Of a stretch of DNA of 64,000 nucleotides, positions 22,030 through 33,665 are shown one piece after another. Positions within the stretch are counted from its first letter, which is position 1; the number at the start of each line of letters is the position of its first letter. A model generated the notes under the pieces. It did no database searches and was not told where the DNA came from. It saw only the letters and a list, made by a program, of their open reading frames with translations. The translations under genes and the position numbers were made by a program. Where the stretch lies: contig NC_077229.1 of the NCBI RefSeq assembly GCF_027887165.1, positions 208,843,753-208,907,752 on the forward strand. Reading direction: 5' to 3'. This stretch comes from Monodelphis domestica (Eukaryota; Chordata; Mammalia; Didelphimorphia; Didelphidae).

Positions 22030-22199
22030 AGTGAAAGCCGGGTGCCTAAGGAGGAGGGGAATTAGGGGTCTCTGCTACCCAGACTTTGTGGCAGGTAGAG
22101 TCTATTCCAAAGGAGACTGAAGAAGTGTAAGGCGGTAGTGGAACCCAGGGTACTACTGAAGACACGTATGCACACCGGTGGGAGAACAGAAGCGTGCTG

Positions 22200-22509
22200 G
22201 GGAGTGGGGGTGAGAGGGGAGTGACAGCCTAACCGAGTCGAGGCCGGGGCGCAGGGTCCCGGCGTCTCGGGCCCTCGGAGTCCCCGCGGCAGCCTCTGCC
22301 CGCCGCCAGTTGTCATGGTGACTGCTGGATCAGCCGCTGCTCGCGGGAGTAACAAAGCAGCCTGCTTCTCCTCTCCCGGGCTCCGCCTCCTGCTTCCACT
22401 TCCAACCCCCCAGCTTCGGACTGCAGCCGCGGGATCAGGCAGCGGGCACTTCAGGCTGCAGCTGCGCCGCCCCTATGGCCACAGCCGCGGCCACTGCCAT
22501 ACAAGCCAG
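22200..22509 (+). other. Putative first exon (5' end approximate)
   Basis: The 3' boundary is set by CAG|gtaagacgg at 22509/22510, a near-ideal donor. The transcription start is not determined; 22200 is a guess within the CpG cluster. An ATG at 22475 (MATAAATAIQA, then a split codon) would give an 11-residue N-terminus with +4 G but no purine at -3. An upstream ATG at 22315 lies inside the X-box and opens a frame that runs through the donor, so it is less likely to be the start. The exon may also be entirely 5' untranslated. I do not recognise the gene. Confidence 0.5.
22309..22322. promoter_or_regulatory. RFX X-box-like site
   Basis: GTTGTCATGGTGAC matches 13 of 14 positions of the RFX consensus GTHNYYATRRNAAC and is a near palindrome. 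It lies about 190 bp upstream of the first-exon donor, inside the CpG cluster. RFX factors control ciliary and some neuronal genes; binding here is inferred. Confidence 0.55.
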
Positions 22510-22842
22510 GTAAGACGGCGCGCTCCCTACTCCCAAGCTGGACATCTGGGTAAAGGGGGAGGGGGCGAGTGTTGTGGCGCCATGGGGGGAGTGAATGTGT
22601 TTGTATCTATGCGCTCGAGCGCTCTGGTGGATATGTGTGTATATGTGTGCATCGCTGACACCCGGGGTTTTTTGGGCTTCAAGACCGCACTGTACCCCAA
22701 AGGGAGCGTCTCCGGCTGGAAACACTGGGCCGCCGGCTGCTTCCTCCTCCTCCTTTCTGAGACTCCAGCAACCAACAAACAAACAAGCTCCTTCACCAGC
22801 CTGCCCCACAGATCCAAATCTCCAAATCACACACCCAAGTTA

Positions 22843-22880
22843 CACACGCACGCACGCACACATATATATATACACACGCA
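22843..22880. repeat. CA/TA short tandem repeat
   Basis: A mixed cacacg/cacaca/tatata run just inside the presumed first intron. Confidence 0.9.
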
Positions 22881-23112
22881 CTTCTTCCGCGGGATGAGGT
22901 GTTGAGTTTGGTAGGCTAGGCGGGATGCTCTAGCTATCCTTCCATATATCCCGAGGTATTCTCTGAAAGAAAGGAATAAGAGAAGAGTGAAAGGGAAAGA
23001 GGGTGTGCGTGGGAGACAGAGATACAGAAGGACACCGAGACAGAGGGAGAGACAGGGAAGACAGCTACTGACAAAGAGAGACAAACACAATCAAAGGCGG
23101 GGAGGTGAGGAA

Positions 23113-23116
<4 letters not shown>

Positions 23117-23210
<94 letters not shown>

Positions 23211-23231
23211 CGAGAGAGCGAGCGAGAGAGA
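23117..23231. repeat. (GA)n microsatellite
   Basis: About 88 bp of pure GA followed by GCGA variants, flanked by a wider purine-rich zone from about 22,965. Arg/Glu or Leu/Ser frames across it are artefacts of the repeat. Confidence 0.97.
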
Positions 23232-23699
23232 GCTAGTTTTACCCCGAAAATGAATTTGGTATTTTGGTGAAAGTCACAGCTTTTAAGTGCTCTACATGTG
23301 TACCTCAAAAGGGGCATAAAAGTTTGTATGTATTCTTTAGGTTTGTGAGAAAGGGACTGCAGGGTTTTACGTTTCATCTATTGAATGGGATTAATTCTTT
23401 CTCGGGAATCTCTAGCAGATTCCGGGCTCAGACAGTAGCTTCTCCAGCCTGACAGGTTGATCCACTATTATGGCATCAATTTAGATGATATTGTAAGGAA
23501 ATTAGCCTCAGTTGTACCTTCCTAATCAGTCAGTGTTGGGCTCATTTCGTTTTTCTTTGCAGTGAGATGGTGAATATTGTATTTCTTTGTGACATTCAGG
23601 TTTTTTATTAGAGAACTAGCATGAATAGATTTGCTTTTGTATGTTATTCTCATAATAAATGTGGGGAAAAGAAAGCAAAAGAGGTAGGAATAAGGAAGG

Positions 23700-23790
23700 A
23701 TTATAGGATCTTAGCTGGAAAGGGCCTTAGAGACCATTTGGTACAAAGCTTCTTCATTTTGGCAGTTGAGACAACTGAAGCCCAGGGAGG
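23700..23790. mobile_element. MIR-related fragment
   Basis: 'atcttagctggaaagggcct' followed by 'gttgagacaactgaagccca' resembles a CORE-SINE-type relic found across mammals. Confidence 0.5.
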
Positions 23791-26700
23791 AAAAATAAGA
23801 GTGTGGGAAGAAATATTTCTAAAATTGTATTGGAAAAATAACCATCCTGTAATTCTCAAATCTTAGTTATTTTGTTACTTTGCCAAATCAGTATGAATTT
23901 TGAGTTTAGTTATCTCATTAGAAGGACTTGGTTTATCTGCATATTAGAGAGAGCTCAGATTTTTCTCAGTAGTGAGCAAATTGCCTTTATAATTTTTCAT
24001 GATTAAAAAAAGGTACTATAAAGACAAATGTAGCAAGACAGTTGTAAAACTTGGTAAATATTATCATCATCAGTATTCCATAAATAAATTGCCTTTTCTC
24101 AATGTAACTAATTAAAGCTGTGATAGCTTTTTAAAAAAATAATTAAAACTACCTCTTTGAGCCAGAGATCTGTGTGCTATATATTTAAATATTTGTAAGA
24201 GATAAAGGTGCAAAATGGAACTGAAAAGGTGATTGGACTAGATAGTTCCTATTATAGATGTGCCCCACCTTAATTGTTATAAAATTAAAATTAAGTATAC
24301 TTTGATTTTTTCCCCTTTATTAGAAGGGAGTGTAATTGCAATTTGAATTGGTTGCAAGCTACCATCAAAGTTTTGTATTAACAACCATTGAGAACTAATA
24401 TTACACATCATGTAGCATATGAGAAAGAATAATAATGTCTGGTTCTAGGAACAATAGGTAATCTTTCCAGTCACAAGGAAATTATATGTGAATTTATAAA
24501 AATTTCATTTGATTAAGAGGAGCTCTAATTGGGATTGGATATGTGACTAGCAAAATTAGGGATGTAATTATAATCTAGGAAAACAATTTGAAGGTCAGAG
24601 CAGAGATGCCTAAAGCAATATTAAATATAATATGATAAATTGCATTTTTATAATAATACTTGATGAAAAGAAGTCTGCATCATAATAATTCTGAATGACA
24701 GTTAAATATATCAGAATTGCAGGTATTGCAACTGTAGACAATTTCATGGATGAAGCAATTTTCTGATATTCCTTTTCTCTCTTCTGGGATTTCAACACCT
24801 GTTAGCTTTCTGGTAACTGGGTTTATGAACCTGAGCTGACTCATATTGTTCAGCAATTTTAAATAATGCCACTTCTTCAGAAGTGAATATTGGAAAATAA
24901 AGCAATTAAATCACAAGCCACATTAAGATTTAGTTTGGAATTGTAGTTAGACTTAAGAAAAGTCAACTTGAATGGTAGCTAGCATAGCAATAGGCATGTG
25001 CACAGGTATGCTGATAAATTTCCTTTTAGTGATGGCAGTGAAGTACTATAGTAGATTAAAATTAGAAGGTATATTTTAAGAAGATAATGTAGAGTAAAAA
25101 GTCAGCATTTTTACATTTAAGCCTGGAAGGCAACAAAAAGTTTTTGAATATTGAGACTAAAATCTTAGTGAAATGCTTTGCAGATGTGGAATAAAGTCAT
25201 ATTTTGGATGTAAAAGTATTTGTATTTTATTTTTCAAGGGATCAAGAATGTTTCCCTTTTGAAGCCTTCTTAGTGTTACATAAAATCCAAGTACATATTG
25301 TCTGGACTTGATATTAAAGTTTTCAGGCAGCTCAAAGCCCCATTAAATTCTGATGATGAAGTCTATTGCCTTAAAACAGTATGGTTGAGGCTGTTGGTTT
25401 ATTCCTTTGGAATAGAGATATGATATTCACTTGGCACAATGAGATTTCATATTTATGCCTTGACCTCTAATCTCATATAAGATCTAATCTGGTTTTGAGG
25501 AGAGCATCAATCCTTTCCTACTGGAAGAAAAACTTCATCAATAAACATTAGAAACCAACAGTCAGTATAGAGTAAGCTATATACTGCATATTTTAGGTCT
25601 GTGTTTTAATGTTTTATTTATACATCAACTGAAGCATGAAATGTAGCTTGTGGCCATGAAATGAAAAACAATCTGTGTAAATTTGTTTGTGTAAGTAGGA
25701 CTCAAAGACAGGATATGTACATGCCCAAAGAGTGAAGAAAAATTATTTTTATATTTATATTATCCCTGTTAGAATATGCAAATAGAAATGAGGCTGGTGA
25801 ATCCTGGCTCATGATTAAGATGAACAATGACAGCAGACAGCATTGGACAATCTCAGGTGTGAAATACCAGTTGTCACTGGCATTGCTTCATAGTAGTTTA
25901 ATCAATTCTTCCACAGCTATCATAATATACAAGACATATGATTGTGGAGTAAAACACCTCTTTTTGTGATCTTTATGGTATCAACTGTACATACAACATG
26001 ACATTTTGATAATTATGACACAATGAGTTTTTAGCAGGCAATTAAAATTTAATTTATTGTTAATTGAACACCAAACGACATAAAACCATCCTTAAAAGCT
26101 TCTTGTTTAGGCAATGATTTATAATATAATCTTATGGTTCATTATCAGTTGTTTGCAACTATATGGGTAAGCTTGGGCTTTAGAAGGTCACTAATGCCTT
26201 GATCAGCTGTTTCTGGGTCATTGTTTTCTTGTAATTTCTGAATGTACAATTTGAAAATGAAGGGTGTGTAGCATGGTATATATTGTAACATTTACAAAAA
26301 CACTATTTAAAAATGCGATAGGCTTTAAATAACATTTTTATTACCAGATTGGTTTAGGTTAATACCAATTTGTGGCTTGGGAACATAACATATCACTGAC
26401 ACAAAGTGCTTTGATTCCTTGAAGAAAAATACTTTAAATACAAGGTATTGTTAACTGACCTGCTGTGCACAGTGGGTATTGATAACTACCCTGCCTGGAA
26501 AAAGGCATATGAAACATATGGGCTGTTTTGACAGGCCTATATAGGGGTGGTTGGCAATGTGGTTATTCACTGTAGTGACTTAAAGATATTTTTTGTGCTG
26601 TGTATATATATCTGGATTGATATCTATTTGTATTTTCATTTTGTTTCTTTGGAAAACTATCCTACTTTATGATTTGACCAAGAGTAAGCATTTCAATTAA

Positions 26701-27979
26701 AATGATGATTGGCTTTCTTTTAAACAGGAGTTAAATGAAATAGATTTGACCATATTAAGCCCACAAGTATTAAGTTCTTACCACGTGCCCAACATTGTTC
26801 TAGGTGTTATGCAAGAGACATCTTTTCTCATAGAAAGCCTTTGTACTACTGTGGTTGAGAATGAGCCAGTTTTCCAGCAGTGACGTGCATGAATCCTTAG
26901 GGTAAATTTTCACTATTATCAAGAGATTACTGTTTTTAATATTTTGTACACAGTCTACTATATATGAGACCTAAATATGTTTCTTACTTATCAATATTCA
27001 TCCAGACATTTTCCCACTGTAATAGGAGTGGGCTTCCTTAATGGAAGATCCTCAGTGCAATTTCACACCTACAATTATAGGACAAGGGTGCTGCCTTTCA
27101 TTGGAGAAAGTCTAGGATGTCATAATCCTGGGAGATTGGTGCCAGGATGAAAACTAGTGTCAGGTAGCATGAATAAGGGAAAAGAAGAAAAGAGAGGCAA
27201 GAGCTGTGGGTACAGATAGACATCAGAAAGGTAAACTGCCAACCGTGATTAGAGTAGGGCACAGAAGGAATACGTGGATCATGGCTACTCTTATGCCCTC
27301 TGAACCTGGAAGTCCCTGCAGAAGTCTCATGATTATTAACCCAGCTGAATTGCATTGCAGATCTCCAGCCTTGTGGAGAGTCTGTAGTTGACTTGTTTAA
27401 GAGAGATGGGGGCCTGATTTACAGCTTTATCATTCTGTTTGCCCATGTGATGAGTGCAATTTGATGAGTTTTCCCTGGGAACTTTCTGTACTGTCCCTTC
27501 CAAACTTGGGAGATTGGGTCCATTTGTGTATTGAATAGAGAATGATAGAATGATTTTTTTTACTTGTTTTTCACATTGTGTGTTTGTATGTGTAATGTGC
27601 ACGCAGTGTGTGTGTGTTTAATTTCTTAGTTTAAAAGCATTTACTATGTGATTCATGTGTTCCTTGCATGGTCAGGTAATAAAATACAGTGTACTAGGTG
27701 GTGCTCAGGCCAAGGGTCTGTATCATGCAAACAATTAATCCCCTGAAGTGATGACATGTATTTGAATTTGTCCCTCGTTGAAGTTATAATTATGTAAAAT
27801 ACAGTCATTGGTTTCAGGTCCAATGGAAATATGCAATATGCAGTGTTAATTCAAATAATGCAGCTGCTTTAGGGCAGTCATTATTCACGCTAATGGAGAC
27901 CTCACTGTATTGAAAACAGCTACATTGAAAAAAATGGCAAGAAGCTCTAGAACAGGGAGCAGTTAGCTAGGTGGCTCAT
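23791..27979. other. Repeat-poor, AT-rich presumed first intron
   Basis: About 4.2 kb without a recognisable SINE, L1 or LTR; a short family-A-like scrap may lie at 26,755-26,825. It contains scattered AT-rich homeobox-like and octamer (ATGCAAAT, about 25,775) words. No exon with a strong acceptor, donor and open frame stood out. Confidence 0.5.
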
Positions 27980-28162
27980 GGGGCAGCTGGGTGGCTCAGT
28001 ACATTGAAAGTCAGGCCTAGAGATGGGAGATCCTTGGTTCAAATCTGGCCTTAGACACTTCCTAGTTGTGTGACTTTTCCATTGCTTAGTCCTTTCCACT
28101 CTTCTGTCTTGGGAACAATGAGCAGTATTGATTCTAAGAAAGAAGGCAAGAGTTTTAAAAAA
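27980..28162 (+). mobile_element. SINE1-type tRNA-derived SINE
   Basis: Sense copy: 'ggggcagctgggtggctcag', 'gggagatccttggttcaaat', 'gcagtattgattctaagaaa'. About 15 bp are missing in the 'gaccctgggcaagtcac' part. Confidence 0.95.
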
Positions 28163-28534
28163 GTATTAAGGAAGAAGCTCCGAAACTTCAGTCATCTACA
28201 GACTTTAAGGTCCTGGTTGTTATGTAGGGAATAGATTACCAATGAATTACTGAACTTAAGTGATTTAAAAAAATTTCCTTTAGCTTCTCTTCATTTAATT
28301 TGGTCAATTTAGAACATATAGAATAATGATAGTATTTTATACTTAAATGTCTCATATTAGCATTCATTTTTTTTTCAAAATATAGAAAATAACACCAAGC
28401 ACAATGGTGTAAGCAATTCTATTGGTCATTAGAATTCAAAGCAGGACAAATCTGTCATTCAAACACATATATTTAGAGATTTTGTGAATATAACAAGCTG
28501 AGAATATCCCAATTAATCACAGCTGCCTAATGTC

Positions 28535-29145
28535 ATTTTTTAAAAGATGTTTTATTTGTTTATGTCTTCTGTTTTTTTTTTTACATCAGCATAATTATCC
28601 CAAGTATCCCCCTTCCTTCCAAAAAGCTAACAAATAACATAAACATATAGCATTAAACATAACAAATAGCGTTAAAATATTTTTGGGAAAATTTTTGAAA
28701 AAAATCAGCAGAATTGACTGATATATTTTTAAAGTCTGAAAATATATACAATGTGTAACACCTGTGGGCTCCCCAACTCCATAAAGTAGTGGTTTGGGGG
28801 TATCCCTTATTATCACTCCATTTGAGTCCTGCTTGATGTTTATAATTTTGTCACATTCACTTTTGATTTTTTGGTGCTTTGTTGTTGTTTTTTTTCCATT
28901 TATATTGTTGTTATGTATATTGTTTTCTTGCTCTGCTTAAACCACTCTGCATCAGTTCACATACATCTTTCCATGCTTCTCTGTATTCATCACACACATA
29001 ATTTTTATAGCATAGAAAATATTCCACTATCTTCAAGAATCACAGTTTCTTTAATCATTTTTCAGTCAAAACATCTACTTTGTTTCTAATTCTTTGCTCT
29101 CACAAAAAGCGCTGCTTTAAATATTTTGGTGTATATGGGGATTTT
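28535..29145 (-). mobile_element. L1 LINE 3' end, antisense
   Basis: The 3' UTR is on the left and the ORF2 C-terminus on the right: 'tctgcatcagttcacataca' and 'aaaagcgctgctttaaatat' followed by 'tttggtgtatatggggattt' are antisense L1 ORF2. 5'-truncated near 29145. Confidence 0.82.
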
Positions 29146-30244
29146 CGGCTTCTTGAAGGCTTTCTCTATTATCTCTCAATCCTTGTTTTCTCTCCTGATT
29201 GGCATGAGGAATGTCCAAGGGACTAGAGAACAGGAGGCAGGGACTGTTATGAACCACAGGGTTAATTATGCTTATCATAGACATACTTTCTCTAATTATT
29301 TTTGGGAGAAGGGCTCTAGTAAGCTTAATGTCTCTTTTAAACACCATGTAGAGCTCAGATCCTTGAAAACAATTAGTCCCAAAATGTCATCTTGCCATCT
29401 TATATAGTTTGGCCCTTTCAGAGGCAGAGGCAGGTGGCACAATTTTTCCTCCACTTAAATAAAATAATTAAGCCATTTATAATCATGACTGTAACATGCA
29501 TAATTAATATTTGAAGCCACAAATTAGCATCAGTTTCCTAAATCAGTATATGCTTAATTTTAGTAATTCAAGTGTCTGTGATTTCATTGGTATGGATATT
29601 CCCTTCACCAGTAGATTACAACCCCTCTAATGCTTAGTACCTGGTATTTGAATTTCTGTATGTGAAAAGTTTTATCATTTGGTGGTCTACCAGGTAATGA
29701 ATGTTTCTGGATTTAGCTTGCTGGTCCTTAGAATACAGACATACAACCTATCAATGACTTCATGCTTGAAGTCTTTCCCATTTGGCATTAGTGTATATAA
29801 TGTATTCTAAAATAGTTTAAAAGAAGTTAAAAAAAACTAATCAGTAATGGATTTTTAAGTTAAAATACTTAGTTGTCAGACATATTTGAAATGAATATTT
29901 AATTTGGAGTTGCATTCAATCTTTTGTGCTTCTTCTTCCCACCAATATATTTATAAATTTTCAAAGGAAACATATAATTTCACACAATTTAATCACTAAT
30001 GTGGTGTGTATAATTGAGTATAGCTATGTTGAAGTATAAATGTCTTTTCAAACTCCTAAATAGTAAATTTAAAATAAAAGACTATATATTCTGTGTTGGT
30101 GTCATCTGCTTTCTCCTGTGTGCTCTTTCTATGGCCTAGATTTTTGTGCTTTTAGTTCTTGAGACTTCCTTTTTTCCCTTTTCCTTTTTTTTGTAATGTC
30201 AATATAATGTGTTTATTTCTGTTTGGCTTGTTTTAAGGTTATAG
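29146..30244. other. Unassigned AT-rich sequence
   Basis: No repeat or exon recognised. A compact AT-rich block at 29,450-29,540 with several TAAT words could be regulatory, but that is speculative. Confidence 0.4.
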
Positions 30245-31077
30245 AATCTGTCAGAAGTATAGAACCTCAGAGTTTGAAAAGACCTTTAAGACCATTGAAT
30301 CCAGCCTTATCCTTAGTGCTTAACAAATGCTAGGANNNNNNNNNNNNNNNNNNNNNNNNNNNNNNNNNNNNNNNNNNNNNNNNNNNNNNNNNNNNNNNNN
30401 NNNNNNNNNNNNNNNNNNNNNNNNNNNNNNNNNNNNNNNNNNNNNNNNNNNNNNNNNNNNNNNNNNNNNNNNNNNNNNNNNNNNNNNNNNNNNNNNNNNN
30501 NNNNNNNNNNNNNNNNNNNNNNNNNNNNNNNNNNNNNNNNNNNNNNNNNNNNNNNNNNNNNNNNNNNNNNNNNNNNNNNNNNNNNTCTTTAGATTAAGTC
30601 TATATCTGCTTTCTGAAAAGCTTACTCATTATGTCTAGTTCTGGGGTCAAAGAAAGCAATCCCAATTCCCCCTTCTACAATTATTCAAATACTTAAGGGC
30701 AACTAATATGTAACCCTGTCTTTCTACCCATCCCCAATTCCTTTATGTAATTCTTTCATGTCGTGTTTTCTAGTCTTAATATCTTGTTTACCTGTTGCTA
30801 GATATTCTCCAATTCAGCAATCTTTCCTCAAATGTGGTGACCAGAATGGAATGTAATACTCCAGCTTTGATTCAATTTGGGCAGAATATAATGAGACTAC
30901 CTTCTCCCTTATTCTTGACATGATGCTTCTTTACAAGGCTTCTCTAAAATGCAATAATATCACATTAACTTTATGTCTGCTACATCACACACTGTGGCCT
31001 TAAATTAAGCTTGTAGAAGACTAAGATTCCTGGATTTTATAAGAGCTATTTCTATTCACAATTTCTGCATCCTAGAC
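30245..31077 (-). mobile_element. CR1/L3-type LINE fragment spanning the assembly gap
   Basis: Antisense CR1/L3 text is seen on both sides of the gap: 'agaacctcagagtttgaaaa' at left; 'attaagtctatatctgcttt', 'caaatgtggtgaccagaatg' and 'ctacatcacacactgtggcc' at right. Confidence 0.72.
30336..30585. other. Assembly gap (250 N)
   Basis: Two hundred and fifty undetermined bases. Flanks belong to the same CR1/L3 copy, so the hidden sequence should at least include more of that element. Confidence 1.
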
Positions 31078-31087
31078 TTGTACCATC

Positions 31088-31729
<642 letters not shown>

Positions 31730-31731
<2 letters not shown>

Positions 31732-31905
31732 TCTTAGAACTGATACTAAGTATTATTTCCAAGGTAGAAGAGTGCTAAGGGCTAGGCAGTTGAGGTTAAG
31801 CAACTTGCCTAGGGTTACATGGCTAGGGTGTATGTGAGGACACATTTGAACCTAGAACCATCTGTCTTGAGATCTAGTCTATCTACTGAACCACCTAGCT
31901 GTACC
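31730..31905 (-). mobile_element. SINE1-type SINE
   Basis: Reversed: 'aactgatactaagtattatt' on the tail side, 'gaaccacctagctgtacc' at the head. Confidence 0.9.
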
Positions 31906-32149
31906 TGTACCATTGATTCTTTGAATGCAAATGATACACTTTACATTTAGCTATTATATTTTGTCATCATATTATTATCTAGCCTATGATATGCAGTTTA
32001 GGTAGACAACTTATAAAACAAGTCCCATTATTGTTCATATCATGGTTAGTCAGCTACATGAGAACAATAAATATGATCTTGATTTTGTTAAGAAGAAGAG
32101 ACCTGACTGATTTGCATTTGGGAAATTATGTAGTATTTTTAATGACTCT

Positions 32150-32510
32150 AAACATCTTCCTGAAAAAAGTCTGTTCTTTAAATATTGATATTATTCTAGT
32201 GATGCCGTATGGCTGTGAAAAATGGAACACTACAGTTTCTGAAAATTAAAATTGTTTAAGGGCAATGGAGAGAGAAAGAGACTAATGGGTGGGTGTGAAC
32301 AGGCTGGAACTTATTATCAAGGAGAAATTCCTCAGGGAAAGTGGTGTAAAAAAAAACAAAGAAATGTGGGACCAGAAAAAGAAGTAAGAATGATGTATAT
32401 TTGGCAGGAAATCAATGGGAAGGACCCCAGTATGTTGGACAGGATTCCTGGGAACAGAGTTATCTAGGATGACATAGCTTGGATTGGCTTTTGAAAATGG
32501 ACATATCTGG
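32150..32510 (+). mobile_element. RTE-like LINE, C-terminal ORF fragment
   Basis: A frame reading MPYGCEKWNTT (about 32,200-32,235) matches the RTE-clade ORF2 motif around YGCEtW. Downstream frames keep decayed pieces of the same C-terminal region ('gggaaggaccccagtatgtt'), with a shift between them. Non-functional. Confidence 0.6.
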
Positions 32511-32605
32511 CTTTCTGTCATTCTATTTTTTATTTTTCATAGGTACAGCACTTTGGGTATGGAACATTATATATACTGTCAAATTTGGTTTATGTATAGA
32601 TTAAT

Positions 32606-32728
32606 TTTTTTATACCCTTACCTTACATCTTAGAATCAACACTAAATTTTGGTTCTAGGGCAGAAGAGTGGTAAGGACTAGCAATGAGGGTTAGGTGACT
32701 TGCCCAAGGTCACACAGTTAGAAAGTAT
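32606..32728 (-). mobile_element. SINE1-type SINE fragment
   Basis: Only the 3' two-thirds remain: 'acccttaccttacatcttag', 'ggcagaagagtggtaaggac', 'ttgcccaaggtcacacagtt'. Confidence 0.88.
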
Positions 32729-33004
32729 ATAGATTAATATTTTGCCGAAAAACTTTTTTCCTCTTTTGTTTTAATTCTTTGTTGTAAGGGATGACTATGT
32801 AGAGGAGGGAGGAAGGATATATTTGAAAATGAAGGTATTATAAAACAAAAGATATTAAAAATCAAAATCAAAACATTTCAAATAATATAAAAAGAGGAAT
32901 GGACAGAGTGGTCCAAATACATTACATGAAAATACATTTTATCAAATATAAAAGCTTATTTTGTGTTACGCAGCAGTAGTAGTAACAATAACACTCATTT
33001 TTTA

Positions 33005-33150
33005 TGAACAAATATGAGAGAGTCTTTGATATAGTGGATAGAGACTCATCCTTGAAGAAAGTATGATGTAAGTTTATGTCCTCTCTGAACCATACATACT
33101 GCTGATGTGGCCCTGGGCAAGTTACTTATCTCCTAGGCACCCAGGCCAAC
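33005..33150 (+). mobile_element. MIR-like SINE fragment
   Basis: Head and start of the core: 'gatatagtggatagagactc', 'ccctgggcaagttacttatc'. Confidence 0.65.
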
Positions 33151-33174
33151 AATGAGGATGATGATGATGACAAT

Positions 33175-33400
33175 AGTAGCTCTGTGCTAGATACTGTATT
33201 AGGCACTTTACAAATAACATCTCATTTGGTCCTCACAGCAACCCTGAGTGGTAGGTGCTCTTATTATCTCCATTTTAAGGATGAAGAAATTGGGGCAAAC
33301 AGAGGTTAAGTGATTTAAATAAGGTCATACAACAAATAAGTATCTGAGGCTGAATTTGAACCCAGGTCTTCCTGACTGACTCAGAGTCTAGCAATCTAAG
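33175..33400 (-). mobile_element. MIR/THER-type CORE-SINE
   Basis: Reversed copy: 'ttaggcactttacaaataac', 'aacagaggttaagtgattta', 'tttgaacccaggtcttcctg'. Confidence 0.88.
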
Positions 33401-33519
33401 ACTTTAAACTGTCTAAGATTTTATATATAGCAGAAAAAATGCTGGACTTCATCGGTAAGGAGAGTTTCCTCATTGGGAATTCTCTAAACTAATACAATCA
33501 TAGGTCAAGAAAAAAAAAG

Positions 33520-33665
33520 GTGTGGGTATGTATGTAAATGTATGTACACATGTGCATGTGTTTTATATAGACCCATGGCTGTATATATGGGCACATGGGC
33601 ATATAATATACATGCATGTGTATAGGAACATACATTGTATATATGTTATACATCTATAGCCATAT
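33520..33665. repeat. Degenerate TG/TATG low-complexity tract
   Basis: An alternating purine-pyrimidine tract of tatgta, catgtg and tatata words, too degenerate to be one clean microsatellite. Confidence 0.8.

Larger units (their letters stand above)
22030..22560 (+). promoter_or_regulatory. CpG-rich promoter region of an unidentified gene
   Basis: This is the only clear CpG cluster in the window: many CG dinucleotides between about 22,190 and 22,545 in an otherwise CpG-depleted sequence. It contains an RFX-type X-box (22309-22322), GC-rich blocks and a splice donor at 22510 that fits a first exon. No TATA box is obvious. Transcription is inferred to run on the plus strand from the donor position. 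Confidence 0.65.

Noticed and set aside
21623-22034. Overlapping frames of 80-134 codons on both strands upstream of the promoter
   Set aside because: They overlap each other, lack domain features and are expected in GC-rich DNA.
22315-22905. A 196-codon plus-strand frame in the CpG region
   Set aside because: It runs through the good splice donor at 22510 and into a CA/TA repeat; its ATG lies in the X-box. At most its first part is exonic.
22934-23377. Leu/Ser-rich frame on the minus strand and Arg/Glu-rich frame on the plus strand
   Set aside because: Both are translations of the (GA)n microsatellite.
25773-25784. Octamer ATGCAAAT as a regulatory element
   Set aside because: A single 8-mer in AT-rich DNA is expected by chance and has no supporting context.
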